From Anopheles merus (lineage: Eukaryota > Arthropoda > Insecta > Diptera > Culicidae): DNA of 64,000 nucleotides. Position numbers and translations under genes: made by a program. This document shows, piece after piece, positions 49,901-63,970 of this stretch. The notes under the pieces were generated by a model. That model worked only from the letters and a program-made list of their open reading frames with translations, made no database searches and was not told the origin of the DNA. The first letter of the stretch is position 1; the number at the start of each line of letters is the position of its first letter. The stretch covers positions 46,183,269 through 46,247,268 of the forward strand of contig NC_054083.1 in the NCBI RefSeq assembly GCF_017562075.2, in the 5' to 3' direction.

Positions 49901-52061
49901 CATAGCGACATGTTGAATTTCGTTCGTCTCACAAACCTTCCTTATTAGCTTACCATTGTTAATTATGTGGCGTTACCTTCAGTTTTTTTTTTATTTCTCC
50001 AGTTCATCTATTTCGTAATCTAGAAGTGAAATGAATTTAAGTTCCGAGGCCTCAAGCAGAAACAATTGACACGAGCAGTGTAAAACATGTGCGCAATATA
50101 CACTACCAGGCGTCTCCATTGACAATTCGCAGACGTTATTGAATCCGAGTTCTACATGACTTCGCCAAACTACTGAACTAATTCCATGGCACACTACCAC
50201 TAAATAATCACAGCATCATCCATTTTAGCATGAATTAATTTCGATCTGTCATTTGGCAGGAAAGAATGAACTTGACTCGTTTGTTTTGCATTTGTTATCA
50301 CTCAATTTATTTTATTGAAATAAGTGCTGTTCCATATGTTTTCATTTTTCTTATTTTTTCATTTCATTTAAACAGATATAAAATTAAATATGGAGCAAAA
50401 TCACAAAAGTGAAATGCACAGGCACGATGTCATTTATTATTTCCCGCTTTATTCTTTCTCTGCCATTTTAAATCCTTACGATCAACGTTTAGACAACATA
50501 ACTTTTGGTTATTTAAACCAATATTTTTTTTATTTACCTCTTGAGACATCGCAATAGTATCTTGTCGCTTTGCAAGACATATCTGCCCTATTTCAGCACG
50601 ATCGCCACTCAACTGTTAATGATGGAGACGCCTGGTCATTTACTCGGTTACGATTTAAAACGAGCACAAATAAATGTATTTCCACTAAACAGACAGGCCA
50701 TACTTTCACAGCGATTGAGAGAAGACTCAAACTGTGATCAAACTGCAAGCATAATTGAAGCCAGCTTTTCATTCCACCAGCGACCTGTGCTTGTGACACC
50801 CGATCGTTTGTTCGTTAGTTGGGAACAGGCACAAACAACTACCATCCGTACTGTATAAACTTCTACCCCGCCTCAGCTGGCTTTTCTTTGCCTTTGCAGT
50901 GAAAAATAACCATCCTCTCTGCAGGCAGCACCATTCCATTCGGGACCCACGCAGACAAAACTTGCTTAAACTTCAACCACCTGCAAGGAAACCAGGAACA
51001 ACAACCAAAAAAAAAAAGCCAAACGCGACAGATTAATGGTTACGGCAGGGTAAAGTTGGCCCAAGACTGATTTCCGCTGTCAGCCGAGGCAGATTAAATT
51101 TCGGAAAGTAATTTCACCCCTGCTTGGCTACTCCCTCCCCCTTCCCTCCACTCCACTCAAGCTGTGTGTAGGTGTTTTGTGTTGGCGCGTGGGTGGTCTC
51201 GGTACTATCGTTGATTTCGATAGACACTGCGGTACGTTGCCTTTCGTTGCGCATTGTTTTTGGAAGATGTTTTCGAACCCATGATAAGCACGATCTTTCG
51301 CGCCTCTAGCATCCCACACACACACACATACAAACAATACTAAACCGACAGCCAAACATGGGGAGGATTAAAGCAAACGGAGCAGGAGAAGCAACGACCA
51401 ACAAAGGGGAGAAGGTTTAGGGCGATGATTTTTCACCGGAACTTCCGCCGATTCCACAGACACTGCTCGCGGCACTAAATTAATGAAACGAAATTGAGAA
51501 CACAGAAAAACTTAATCGTACAATCGCTTGCCTCCTCCGTCTCTTTCCTGCCCGTATCGCGGCTTGTGGCGCGTGAAGATAAGAAAATCGAAACACAAAC
51601 GAATTGATGAATTTTCATCCCCGCGCAGGGTAAGAGACGTAAGACTGCAGGGGGAGGAGGGTAAGAAATCGCACCAAAAGAAAAACATCCCCCAGGAGAC
51701 TATCGCTTATTGTTTGCGTATTGTGAATCATCGGGCAACCTTATCCATCCGGCTGGCGGTGCGCGGCTCTGGTGCAAGGTGGAAGTGGAGATATTTCATC
51801 GTTCGACGGCATCACCACCACCACTCCTCCTCCTCTCGCACCTTCCTGTGGTTCGCGAGACTTGGAATCCGATTTCGTAATCCATTCCCAGGGGCTGTTT
51901 TCGCGTGAGCCGTAGAAGCAGCTGTCTTGCCACGCCGGTGCGAGGCGCGCTTGCTGGACGAAATTTTCAGTACCGGGCCAGTGATCTTTTATAATAATCA
52001 CTACTAAGCTCGCTTTTGGTCGCACGGACAGTCTGGAGATGCTCCTACCCTCTCCCCAAAA

Positions 52062-52090
52062 ACAACAGCAGCAGCAACAACAACAACAAA
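52062..52090 (+). repeat. (CAG/CAA)n run
   Basis: CAG and CAA units mixed, which would code polyglutamine in one frame. The surrounding 65-codon frame is not otherwise gene-like. Confidence 0.8.
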
Positions 52091-53187
52091 ATCGCGCTCT
52101 TAATCTCTTAATACCAGACGACGAGATGTTATCGTTACGCTCCATTTCACTGTGCGCTGCTACGGCCGGCTGGGCTTGCTCGACTCGTGCCATCTCGTTG
52201 CTTTCGTACCCCGGCCCTGACCGTCCCGCAGCATAGAGAGGTGCACAATTATGTTGGCATGGTGCGGTGGAGAGCTTTTCGAGAACTTAATTTTGGTCGT
52301 TGGCCGGTTGGTAGGTTTCGGACCGACGTGGTCCACCGGAGCTGCGGGACTCAGCTCCTCCATTCCCCGGTGTGAGTGTGAGTGGTTTGACGAGAAATTT
52401 AATTTTCTCATCACGATTATTCGTGCTGCAAACAACCGTTTCGTGTGTTTTATATGATGCTTTATGGATGATGTAGTTGTTCTAGGTAATAGAGTTATTG
52501 CTCTAAATGCTAACAACGCTCGTTTCGGCGATGAGCAGTGCATTCAAATGCTTTGGTCCGTCATGGTCGGATAAGGTTTATTGTAAAATGTTTTTTTGTA
52601 CAACTCATAACTTATGACACTACCTTAATTTCATCAAATCATTTTTTGCTGGTTTTGAGTAGTATCTGGTAAATTATTAAGGTATAAGACCCATTTAGGG
52701 TTACAATACCAATATGCTATACCTTTTTGATAATTCTTTTATAAAAATCAGCTCAAAAAAGACAAACGTTTGTATCCTTATTTTAGAACCATGTGTAATC
52801 AATCTTTTATTCATTTAAATTTCCCCAAAAAGTAACATTCTGAACTACAAACATCATTCCCTTCTGTCAAAAAACGCATGTCGCAAGTGCCGGTATGCAA
52901 CCAACCACAGCAAATACAGCATACAACCGAACAAAAAACCAGCTCCAACAGATATGGGCAATGTCCAAAGGCAAAAGTTTTTCTGCATTCTCTCTCTCTC
53001 TTTCTCTCTCTCGCTCCTGTTTCAAATCCTTTTTTTCCTTATTTTGTTCGTCCAGTTTCCAAACAAAAGCCCAATGATAATGATGACAACGTTGATGATG
53101 ATGCTACCCAGTGTGTACCCTATGCCATCGCAGCCGCAACAGCATAGCCAATGAGTTGGAAGAAAAGTTTCAACTTACCGGACACAA

Positions 53188-53202
53188 CCCCCCCCCCCCC
53201 CC
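53188..53202. repeat. Poly-C tract
   Basis: Fifteen consecutive C. Confidence 0.9.
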
Positions 53203-54741
53203 TCCTGCAAAACCCTTCTCCAGCCATTTGGAGGTACCACCGGACAGTATAATCCATTGTTCATTTGCTGAAATTGGCCGGAACAAAGCAACGCTTCTAT
53301 CGTTCCGTCCACTGCTGTTGCTGCTGCTGCTGTTGCTGCCACCGGCATCCAACTAAATAAAATCCCTTGGCAGTTGCTCACCATCATCATCGTGAACAGG
53401 GCACCGCACACCTCACGGTTCCATCGTGCACACTGCTGTTGGCTGCGAATACAATAGGCCTCGGTGGATTGGAGCCTGACGATGGTACGCACACGGTTCG
53501 CTGATCCACCGTTAGCGCCCGTGCTCGTCGAAGACTAACGATTCTGAATGCTAATAATGGATCGTCTACCGATCACATTTTCACCCTGTCTTTCGCTTTT
53601 TTTCGCTCTCTCTCTCTCTCTTTCTCTATCGTGAAGGAGAAAATGAGAGTGCAGGAGGGAGCAGTAGCACGCACAATTCCAACCGAACCATTAGACACAA
53701 AGTAGTCTCATCATTGGATATGCGGTTTGTGTAAGATGCTCTTTTTTCTTTCTCCCGTGTGCATCATGCCTTGTATCGCTTTGTTCTGGTGGGGTTTTTT
53801 TTTTTTCGCCGTCCTGCTCCCGCTGACTGCCTCGTCGATGATGCTTATGCTGGTAACGAGTCTCGCAACAACCAAACGACGATGTTTGCCCCTGTCACTG
53901 CTGCCATCTGATGGTTGGTCTAATTCAAAATTCAATTTGAATAATGCCGCCGATAGTTTGCACCGGATGAGCTTCCCTTTGCCCTCGCAAAACTTTGCAT
54001 TCGCCAATGAGCACGAGGAAGAAATGATCAATTTTGGGAAGCGTAATGAGAATACAGCAAAAAACTGCGTCGCATAATGCGGAAAAAAGAAACAGACAAG
54101 GGGGGGGGGAATAAAAAAAATGTACAAGGAAGGGACAACTTTTTAACAACTTTAGCAAAGATTCTGGTAAGCGTATCCGTAAAGCGAACGGAACGGAATG
54201 TGTGGAATCAGTTGTTTCATTTCCTCGAGTTACTGTTTACTTGGCTTACAATACTGATCGTTATTGCTAATCGAATGTTTCAAGATGGTAGAGAAGGATC
54301 AGTAATATCAGGGATCAGGAACAAGATACACAGTAATGCATCCGATGCACTAAAGTTAACCACTTTTGTTGCTATAATTGTAAAGTCGTTATGGAATACA
54401 TAATAAAAGTTCATCATATTGCGGATGGAGCATTTCCATTAGTAATGGGTAAAGTTGGCATGAATCCAGAGTAGACTTTAACGGAATGAATCCAGAGTCG
54501 GACCTATCATCCGGAGATGGTTCATACATTTTCAAAGTCAGGGTAGTCCAAAGACGCCCGGAGTCTTCCAGGGTCGAAGTTGGAGTTATCCGGTTGATTG
54601 GAGTTGTCCGGAGTCGGAGTCATCTGGAATCGAGTTAGTCGGAGTTAGAGTAAGCCAAAATCGGGGTTAGAGCCGGCCGGGGTCGGTTGAGTGTCGGAAC
54701 CAGAGACGATCGTAGCAACGATGCTTTAGCAAAGGATTACT

Positions 54742-54749
54742 GTCGAAAC
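54742..54749. repeat. Left 8-bp target-site duplication of inner hAT element
   Basis: GTCGAAAC, repeated exactly at 55925-55932. Confidence 0.9.
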
Positions 54750-55035
54750 TAGTGTTGGGAATTTCGTTAAAAAAAGGAACGGAACGGAACTAGTTCATTT
54801 TTCAAAAAGAACGGAACGTGAACCTGGGGTGCAAAAGAACCGGCCCAGAGCTTAGAAGCCAAACTGTCATCCGGGGGGGGGGGGATTGTTACTTGAGACA
54901 GGATGTGAAAAGGCGTTTCTTAAATCATCATGCTGAAATCAACAATGCAGATGGGTTCAACCTATGTCCAGTAACCTGTACCAGCTGTGCTAATATAAAG
55001 CATGCATTTATTATCTAGCATTTTTTAAACTTTTT

Positions 55036-55214
55036 AGATGCGACGACCATTTTCGGTCAAAGCCTTCCTGTACCACTAATAGGCTTGGCTATCAGTAACT
55101 TAAATGCCCATAGCAGGATAATCATCCCAGCGTATGGGGGCTCGATCCATTCGAGGCTTTTACCCATGCCGATGTTATTGAGTGGTACGAGTTGACGATT
55201 GTATCACGAGATTG
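55036..55214 (-). mobile_element. tRNA-related SINE (SINE200-like), minus strand, inside the hAT-like element
   Basis: Read on the minus strand from 55214, it starts TCTCGTGATACAATCGTCAA, a tRNA-like head. An A-box-like TGATACAATCGTC sits at 55205-55193 and a degraded B box GGGTAAAAGCC at 55165-55155. The body continues with TTACTGATAGCCAAGCC and AGTGGTACAGGAAGGC, shared with the copy at 45159-45290. The 3' end lacks a clear GAA tail and no target duplication was found, so this copy is older or damaged. Pol III boxes are too degraded to predict activity. Confidence 0.75.
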
Positions 55215-55686
55215 ACTAATTATTTGAATTTCACTTACTATTTAAAACAAATAGTTTTTTTTCACATAAATCGTTTACAACATCACGGCTATCGTGCGGA
55301 TTCATAATCACATATTATAATACATCTCTTCCAACCCGTTCTGCCATATGAGTACATATTTAAATTTTATAATAATTATTTGTCTAGTTAAGATAAGCTA
55401 AATTATAACAAAAAGTATAATAGATGTTATAAATTGCACCATAATACCAAATGCAACACCATTTTTGGTTTTGCTTATCACGATTTTTATAAACGACGCG
55501 ACGCGACGAAGTGTAATGAATATTCCTATGAGCATGGGAGAGTGCACAGGCAACACATACTGTGTGCGAGAAAGAGTGAACAAGTATCTTGCATGCAGCA
55601 AGCAACAGCCGGACAAAGCCGGTTTTTTCAAAGAACGGAACGCACGAACGATAGCACCTTGCTAACAATATTGAAGCGGCAAAGAC

Positions 55687-55840
55687 CGGAACGGAGTGAA
55701 CGGAAAGAACGAATTGAATGGAACGGAATGAACGGAAAGAACGGAATGAACGGAAAGAACGAAATGAACGGAACGGAATGAACGGAATGAACGGAACGGA
55801 ACGGAATGAACGGAAAGAACGGAATGAACGGAACGGAACG
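55687..55840 (+). repeat. GAACGGAA-type tandem array in the hAT-like element
   Basis: About 154 bp of GAACGGAATGAACGGAAA-type units with 5-, 8- and 10-bp steps; it translates as NERKERNER repeats. It is an expansion of the subterminal word of the host element. Confidence 0.9.
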
Positions 55841-55924
55841 ATTTTGTATAAAGGATCGGAACGGAACGGCCTACATAAAGAACGGAACTTTTTTACTAGG
55901 TTCGGACCGGAACGGCCAACACTA

Positions 55925-55932
55925 GTCGAAAC
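55925..55932. repeat. Right 8-bp target-site duplication of inner hAT element
   Basis: GTCGAAAC, identical to 54742-54749. Confidence 0.9.
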
Positions 55933-56171
55933 TAAGCCATATTCCGAGAAACAATGTCCTATTTATCAAGTGCATGCACGAAGCAACAATCCAGCAGAAT
56001 CCGGCTTCGGATGACTTCGACTCCAGACGACTCCAACCTCCATTCTGTGTGACTCTGGACGACTCTGGACGACTACAACTCCGATTTTGCTCAATTCCTA
56101 TGTTGCCGGAGTCAGATTCGAACTAACAATAACCGTTGGTCTGCTACAGAGAGCACATCACTAGTTTTCCA

Positions 56172-57969
56172 CAGCCGAAGATAATTGGAATGGTTTGCTG
56201 TCCAGCTGGTCGTTTCAGTCTGCTCATAAGGCTCAATTCATTGGTTTCATATCAGTCTCAATTTTGCATAAAAAATAATTGATTTTCAACACATTAATCC
56301 ACAACACTTCTTTATTGTTCCTATAAAAAGGAATATAATCACTTAATATATAATTGCACTGTATCGAATCTTCAATGGGTACAAATGTATAAAAATCAAC
56401 CAACAGGTTTCGCATGATTCATGGGACTCATTACCACTTAATGAATGCAACTGATTTATCAGAAAACGAACGTTAATTAGCAGCCGCTTACCGTATCAAT
56501 CTCAACTCACTATTTATCGTTAATTGCTCAAAGCACGACAGAAGCATCATTTTTATTTCAAACACAAATTTAAATTGAATGAAAATGTGGCATATTTTCC
56601 ACACCAGAACTCATCTAGCCTCGTGATACTGCACTGCATTGTACTATAAACAAGCAAGCTTAAACTACAATAACGCACACTTTTCCTTGTGTTGCAGCAA
56701 GTCTGAATACAGTTTGTTTTGCTGAAAGCAGTCATACCAGCTTCCAATTGTAAGATAAAATTACCCACATTATTTAAAACTTATTGCGTACCCAGAAGGC
56801 TCACTCAGACAGTAATTTGACCCTTTTCCTTTTTTGCCAAGGCACATGCCGCAATCCACAGGAAAGCTGCACCGTACGGAGCATAATGTAAATGTGGGTG
56901 CATTACGCCACAAACAAACCCTTGGCCGGACGCGGACGCTGCACTGACGAACCTGGCAGGCACAACTTACTGCAGCGGAAAAGCGCGCCGTGCATGTGTG
57001 TGCAGCCAGCACCAGGATGTGAAGATTTTTTAACGCTTCCTCCTTCTCCCTGCCCACCGCCTACTGTATCGTCGTTGCTAGGCAAAACGACGCGAACAAA
57101 TGAACGTTCGTTTCGGGCGAAGCAATCGGTGCAAATGTTGCCGCTGAACAGCACTGTACCGGCAGCGAAGGATGATGATCCGGAAGCCCAGCGCTGGGTA
57201 CCGGAATAGTGGGCTGGGGTGGGTTTATATGCTAAAAATAAATCACTCCCGGCACTGCCACCGGGTTAGCATTACCAACCCATGCATGTGTGTGATGGCG
57301 GCGGTGGCGTCGTTGGTGCCACACGAACGGATTTGAATAATTTTGCTCGAAAACATTTTCCCATTTTGCTGAAGCTTGTATTTTTTCTTTCTTACCTTAA
57401 TTCACGGTACAAATAAAAGTGTGCAGGAAACAAAAATCCCATGCAGAAGCAATGGTACAATGCAAACTGGCAGACTGGTACTGTAATAAAATGAAAGTGT
57501 GCGTTGTTAAAATAATTAAACACAGAACAAGCAAAAGCTTTCAGTATGCGTGTGTTTCTTTTTTTTTTTGCTGATCCATAAGTAGAGCTCTTAAAAAAGT
57601 GGATCTTGTTTAAAAATTCTCCCTTTTCTATACAACAAACATCACAAAGAAGAAAACAAAAAATCGTAACATTTTTGGCACAATAAAACCCCGGCCCGCG
57701 CAAATCCTAAGCTCCCGATGTTGAGCTATTTAAATTTTCACCAGCATCAGGCGTGCGGACCAAAAAACAAGCAAAATCAAAAATACAAAACCGCTCAACA
57801 CAATCCCGTTTTACCCGAGTACAAAAGCGCCAAAACCCGGAGCATAATTCCGTAGCCTACTTTATTAGCACAAATCGTCCTCCCGTGTGCCATAATGTTG
57901 GGCAAAGTTATCGGTTTTCATCAGAAATGCAAACACGCGGATCATGGACCACCACATCCACCACTCTAG

Positions 57970-57970
<1 letters not shown>
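56172..57970. other. Non-coding sequence
   Basis: AT-rich to about 56780, then mixed. No exon supported. The sequence just before the CA array is not repetitive. Confidence 0.5.
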
Positions 57971-58570
<600 letters not shown>

Positions 58571-61500
58571 ATACGACACAAAGAGTGGTCCGCTAGTGGC
58601 AGCAGTAACTATGCAAAGCCTTGAGTGGTTGGGCTCATTGAATTTCATGCTTACGATGGTTTTCTTTTTTGCTTTTCGCGTACGTTAGTGCTCCCTCGCT
58701 CAAAACTCATTTCGCTAAACATTGCCGAATTTTAACCGAGTGCACAACAAAACAGAGTGCGAAACACACCCACACACACACACAGATACATATAAAAGAA
58801 ACAAAACAAACACAGGGCAGCATAATCACACCGCCTGACGAACGCCGTAAGGTGGGGAAATTTATGGGAGTTGACGGCTTTTTTCGGCATTCTGTAGGCT
58901 CACCTGCAGAAACAGCAACTCGTTCGTTGTGTGCACATGTTTAGCATGAATTTTGTAAAGCAATTGATTTGAACCATACGGTACTGTTTTTAAAACAGTG
59001 TTTCCTGTGCTGTACTTTCAAACCTGGTGAAACCACAGCAGAAATTCATTTTTTTTATTAAAATTTAAATTCCAAAAACTTCCCACAATTTTTTTGGTGA
59101 TTTTTAATATTGACTTTAATCATTCTGAACTGTGGCTGCAAAGTTCGGCGTAACTCTCGCACCAAATTCATTTGAAATTACCCATATTGTTTGGCAGACG
59201 TGGCAGTGCACGCTCAATGCAATGTTCAATTCAAGCCGAAAGAATAAACAATGCTTTTATTTCACACACACGCGTACTCAACCACGCCAAACTGGACCTT
59301 CCGTTCCTTGCAAAACGAACTACCTCATGTAAACAAAAATTCCACCCCAAATAAGGAGGTTGTAATCGCGTAAAAACAGAAAACGATTCTACCAGCAACC
59401 GTAAAGGTGTGCAAATTTGCACAAAAGGTTTATTAAATATTTGCACCCGAGACAATGGGAAATCCAGCATATAAATGCGCTCTTTTCGGTTGGCCAACAT
59501 GCACAAACACACAGAGCAGAAAAAAAAACAAAAGAATGTTCCAGAATGAAGCAACCCGGTTGGACAACATTCTGATAGGAGCTCGCCAACGCAGCAGGGC
59601 AAGTGGATGCGGACGCTCCAAACCTTGCGAAAGCAATAAAGGGTGGATGAAATGCATGCACCCTTCTGCCACCGTATAATGGTGCACAAATAGTAGAGTT
59701 GGTTGGAGCCGCCTTCATCACCATTGTGGCGCTATCCATTATCGAATACATTCGTTAAAAAAAAAAACAACAAGCACAAGGGAGTACCATCGACGTAGTT
59801 GGAAACAGTTTATCTCGGTACACTAGTGACTTTTTGCTGAAAGATAGAGCGAGAGCGGAAAGGTGTGAGTAGGTCCATCGATTACACTTCGGCACCTTTT
59901 CGTAGGTGGTGGAAAGCTGAAAGTATCATGCACACACACACCCACACTCCCATCGTGCATTGCAAGAATGCAATGGGACGTGAAATGCAATACGGTCGCG
60001 CTGGATATGAAATAACGAACCCGGGCTCGGGTGGTAGTTGGGCCATTTTCGCGTTTGCTCAATTTTTATTACCCCACGTACCGGCTTCGGCTTCGGCGTG
60101 CAAGGTGTTCCCGAGGAATGTCCTTCCCTAGGCGGTCCCGCTCCGTTAACAACTTCATGGTGGAGCACGTGGCACGTGACGATGGCGGTAAATGACGACC
60201 AGCATTACAAATTGAATTTATTTTTAATTTTTGCAACATGCAATAGCGGTTGGAGGATTTTTCCTTTTTTTTTTTACGAGAACGTTTCATTTGTTTCACT
60301 GCAATGCAATATTCAACCATCATGCACTGGTAATGCAATTGTTTATGGGGTTTTACATTATTTATTTGAAGCTTTTGCTTTACTTCAGCTCTTCATTTTG
60401 CTTGAATGCTTAAACAATTTTGTCAAAAAGTCTGCTGAGTTGCTCAAAGTATAAACTTGCGTTAAATATTGACAAAATTCTGCCTGCGAAGTTTTTGCGA
60501 TTGACTTAACATAAGATTGATTAGATTTATTTTCTACTAACTGCCAACAACATCAAGCGAGATCTTTTTCTCTTTCAACATAGTTGTTGTCACTTTATCA
60601 CTGTAATATACTAGAAATAAACCATCAAATTGAAGCCTCCCTACGTCCTCATTTTAATGTAAAAGCTCGCCATTCCAAAATTAAAGGCAGTTTACACTTT
60701 AAAACAGCCCACCACTTGAACGATCGTGCCTTCAAGCCCAAGAACACGGCATCATCACCGCCAGTACCAAACGGACACTATCCGGTCAAATGGTCTGTTT
60801 GAGCAAGAGCCCGTCGACCATAACTGTCGGTAGAATTAGGCAGCAGAGGCTGGGGGGGGGGGGGCTTTTTTCTGCCCAATAAAGTGCGGGCATGAAAAGG
60901 ATCATAAGACGATAAAGTTGCCTCTTTTTATTGCACCCTTCACTCATCCCTGTTTGCTTTCATTCCGCTCTGCTTCGCTCCTCCCGTTTTTCCCGCTGAC
61001 CACTGCTGCCTTGCACACCGAGGACGAGGTGAAAGTCGTACAGTCTTGGTCAGTTTTGAAGCGGACCGGAAGATTCGCCCCACAGCAGCAACCATCGAAT
61101 CAACCGCACACGGTCATAACCGAAACATAATCGTTAGCCATCATCGGCCTGTTTCGAGGGCCCCCCCTCGCAAATGGTTATCCACGATCCAGCAGCACAT
61201 GCTCGAACAGCAGGCCCCGCAAGGGCGCCCACAGTACTAATAAACATAAAAAAGAGGCTGCTGGCAGCACGGACAGCAACGTCCTTCGAGCTGGGGACAG
61301 CGCAAAAGTGCTTTAAGGCACCCACGTGGATACAAGCACCGCAGGACGATCTGGTCAAGGAACAACTCGATCGTTCAACCAGACTACCCCCTCCGATTGT
61401 CAATTGTGGTCGAGTTATGAGACTCTGCGTATGTATGGCAGTGGGGAAACGAAGCAGCAAGACAAACTTCCTGCTGCACCAAGCAGTGTTGCGCATTATT

Positions 61501-62421
61501 GGGTTGATCTCTTCGCTAATAAACCTTTCCCGAGACGCCTCCTCCAAGGCGCTATTCCGCTTGATAGATGATCGCTTTTTCCTCCGAGAGCGGCTCAGGA
61601 GTGAGGCACAACGAACGGTACAGCAGCAGAAAGCAAAAAAACAGCGACAAAATCAAACGCCGTACCCATCGCTTAATAAAAGGCTACAAGAAAGCTGTTT
61701 CTTTGAGACATTTTTGGGGCAGATGCAAGAAAGCGGGTAAATGGTCGCCCGGGACGCGCCACAAACGCGCTCAGTACAATGTACAAACGAAGCAAGCAGG
61801 CAACGACCCAAAAAAAAAGGGAAAGCCAATGGTTTGGAGCTAATGAATTTATCGTTTTATTCTGCACATATGATTTTATGGACGCTATTGACTTAATTTA
61901 GAGGGTCCCGGGCTTCTTGCGTGGCCCCGCCAGCACGGGTCCGAAATATATTCCAATCCAAACCTACCGACACGTTCCAAGCGCCCTGAGACGCGAGGGG
62001 GGGGGGGGGGTATTATTTTGCCCAAAATGCTTCTTTCCTAAGGGTGACAGCATTACACGTCACTTCATGGGCAGATCTCGCCCCACCGGGGGGAAAATAT
62101 GTCTCTACAGCCGCACTCCATTTTATTCACCATTTCCATTCCTTTCGGCTGCAATTTCGACCGAAAGGGCAAATTTTCATTCATTGAATTAGCAGCAGTG
62201 AGGGAAAGCAAAAACCCGGGGAGCAGGGGGCTCAAAGGTGATATACAGAATTTATGTCACTGTGACAGCAGTTTTTATTTCGTGTGTCTGTGTGCGTGTG
62301 TGTCTATATAAAAAAGGAAAGCGGTCAAACATGACGGTAAAATAAAGTTATGAGAATGGAAAAAGCTAACGTTGGACGTAGGATAAAAAGGAACGTAATG
62401 GCTTCTCTTTTTTCTTTCGCG

Positions 62422-62432
62422 CTCTCTCTCTA

Positions 62433-62499
<67 letters not shown>

Positions 62500-62508
62500 T
62501 TCTCTCTC
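62422..62508 (+). repeat. (CT)n microsatellite with TAT/TTT interruptions
   Basis: About 87 bases of CT, GA-rich on the minus strand. Confidence 0.95.
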
Positions 62509-63970
62509 GCTCCGTCTCACTATCTGCGTGGTATCCCTGTATCGTTTATCAAATCCAAACTCCCATCCACCCCGCCGCTGTCCGCTCGCTGTGTGGTTTG
62601 GGGGCAAATGCAATTGATTAGTGATCATCGTCGTAAAGCTGATTAATGAAAATGGGTTTTTGTGCAAATGCAATATTTATTACCAGCCAGCTATGCAAGC
62701 CAGCTATTTGCAACACAGCCAACTCTATTGGCGGATGGCGTGGCATTGGAATAGTATGCCCCGTGCGCGCTAGGGTGGATCAGAAGAACGTGGGCAAAAC
62801 TAATCGAAATGAATTTCTATCCAACGCACCCAAACTGTGTATGGCATGGCAGGCTCTCGCGGGGATGTAGGGTGTTTGGAAGGCGGCGAGTGCGGTTCCA
62901 CAGTTTGCTGATGTTCAATTAAGGGCTCTACAAACTAATTCAATTCCAATGAGCAAACCATAAATACATCCTTTTTTGATAGTGGGTTCTAGGTTTTTTT
63001 TGTTTACGACCGTACCGTGTATCATATCTAACCGCCAAGCTTTATCGCCGATGGGCGGGAAGGATAAAAAGTAACCTTACACTGTTTTACCGGCTCGTCA
63101 AAAGCGTGCAGCCTGCCAATGACGCACACACACACGCGATCAGTTTACATTTTGTTTCGTCACAAATGTAAATTAAATTATTTGTCATTTTAACCTTATT
63201 CGTGTTTATTGAACACAAAGAATATCCACTAATTAAATCCAAAAATATCTCTGTTTTTCGTTGTTGATTGCATACATTTAGGCGCAACGGTTTAGAGCAA
63301 ATATGCAGCATTCACGTCAAACACAGCTTTATAGGAACAATATTGCACATTAATTAAATGCTATCAAACTTCAATTTGTTCAAACATCCAAGCAGGTATT
63401 ACAGATTTCCCTTTGCAGTGCACTCATTCGTTTGCATTAGTCGTGCACTTCAATATCAAGTGCTTTTTAATAATTCGAAAACGCTGCACACTAAAACTCC
63501 GCATGTGTATACCATTTGCCTCAATCGTCTATTTATTACCATCTTTGCTGCAACAGCAAACGGCTCGCCCGGTCACCAATTTAAAGCTAAACACTCTCGA
63601 AAACGTTTTCCACCCCGGAGCTCGGTTTAAGTTTTTAGTACACTCTTCATAAGGGGCAAATTACAAACAGACCATGTTCGGGTGAATAAATGACTCTGGG
63701 CTCTCACGGTACGGCAAGCAAGGGGAGAAAAGGGACAGCGTCTGACATCCCCGAAAGCGCAACTCTTGTCCCGTTTTCCACCTCATCCTCCCTCGTGCAC
63801 TCTTTGGTCGAACTTTAGCCGGGTCAGTCAGTGCGCTTGCGAGCTCCCGGTCTCGGTCTGTTAGCCACGGTGCGCCGCCCCGCAAAGCACTTCCAGCACT
63901 GCTGTCGTTCGATATTTTCCAGCGGTACATGCACTTCCGAAGCTATAAAATAATAAATTTCTATTTCCAA

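Larger units (their letters stand above)
45306..54431. other. Non-coding sequence
   Basis: AT-rich at 45306-45660, 47000-48800 and 49850-50560, more GC-rich at 51500-52400. Contains a 21-bp-periodic patch (46936-46998), CA runs near 46273-46293 and 46653-46671, (CAG/CAA)n at 52062-52090, CT runs near 52989-53014 and 53607-53628, and poly-C at 53188-53202. No exon supported. The part 47155-47420 looks unlike its flanks and may be an old repeat. Confidence 0.45.
54750..55924. mobile_element. Non-autonomous hAT-like element nested in the older one
   Basis: A 1175-bp insertion with inverted ends TAGTGTTGG/CCAACACTA and a perfect 8-bp duplication, together diagnostic of the hAT superfamily. Subterminal GGAACGGAAC words lie near both ends (54777-54815 and 55857-55918) in the same direction instead of mirrored. 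The right half carries an expanded GAACGGA array (55687-55840), and the middle contains a minus-strand SINE (55036-55214) and a G run near 54871-54883. A 66-codon frame inside (54818-55018) is not recognisable as transposase. Transposition would need an enzyme from elsewhere. Confidence 0.9.
54440..56163. mobile_element. Old hAT-like element with GGAGTCG-rich subterminal repeats (interrupted)
   Basis: The left end reads TAGTAATGGGTAAAG and the inverted right end TAGTGATGTGCTCTCTG, a typical hAT-type terminus (TAGTGATG). Flanks CATTTCCA and GTTTTCCA agree at six of eight positions, fitting a decayed 8-bp duplication. Left and right portions carry related GGAGTCGTCcGGAGTC words in inverted orientation (54560-54640 and 56010-56095). 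Without the younger insertion at 54750-55924 and its duplicated 8 bp it would be about 541 bp. No transposase remains. Confidence 0.6.

Noticed and set aside
56098..56165. tRNA-like stretch on the minus strand (AGTTCGAATCTGACTCCGGC)
   Set aside because: A B-box-like word is present, but there is no matching acceptor 5' half or D arm; it is the end of the old hAT-like element.
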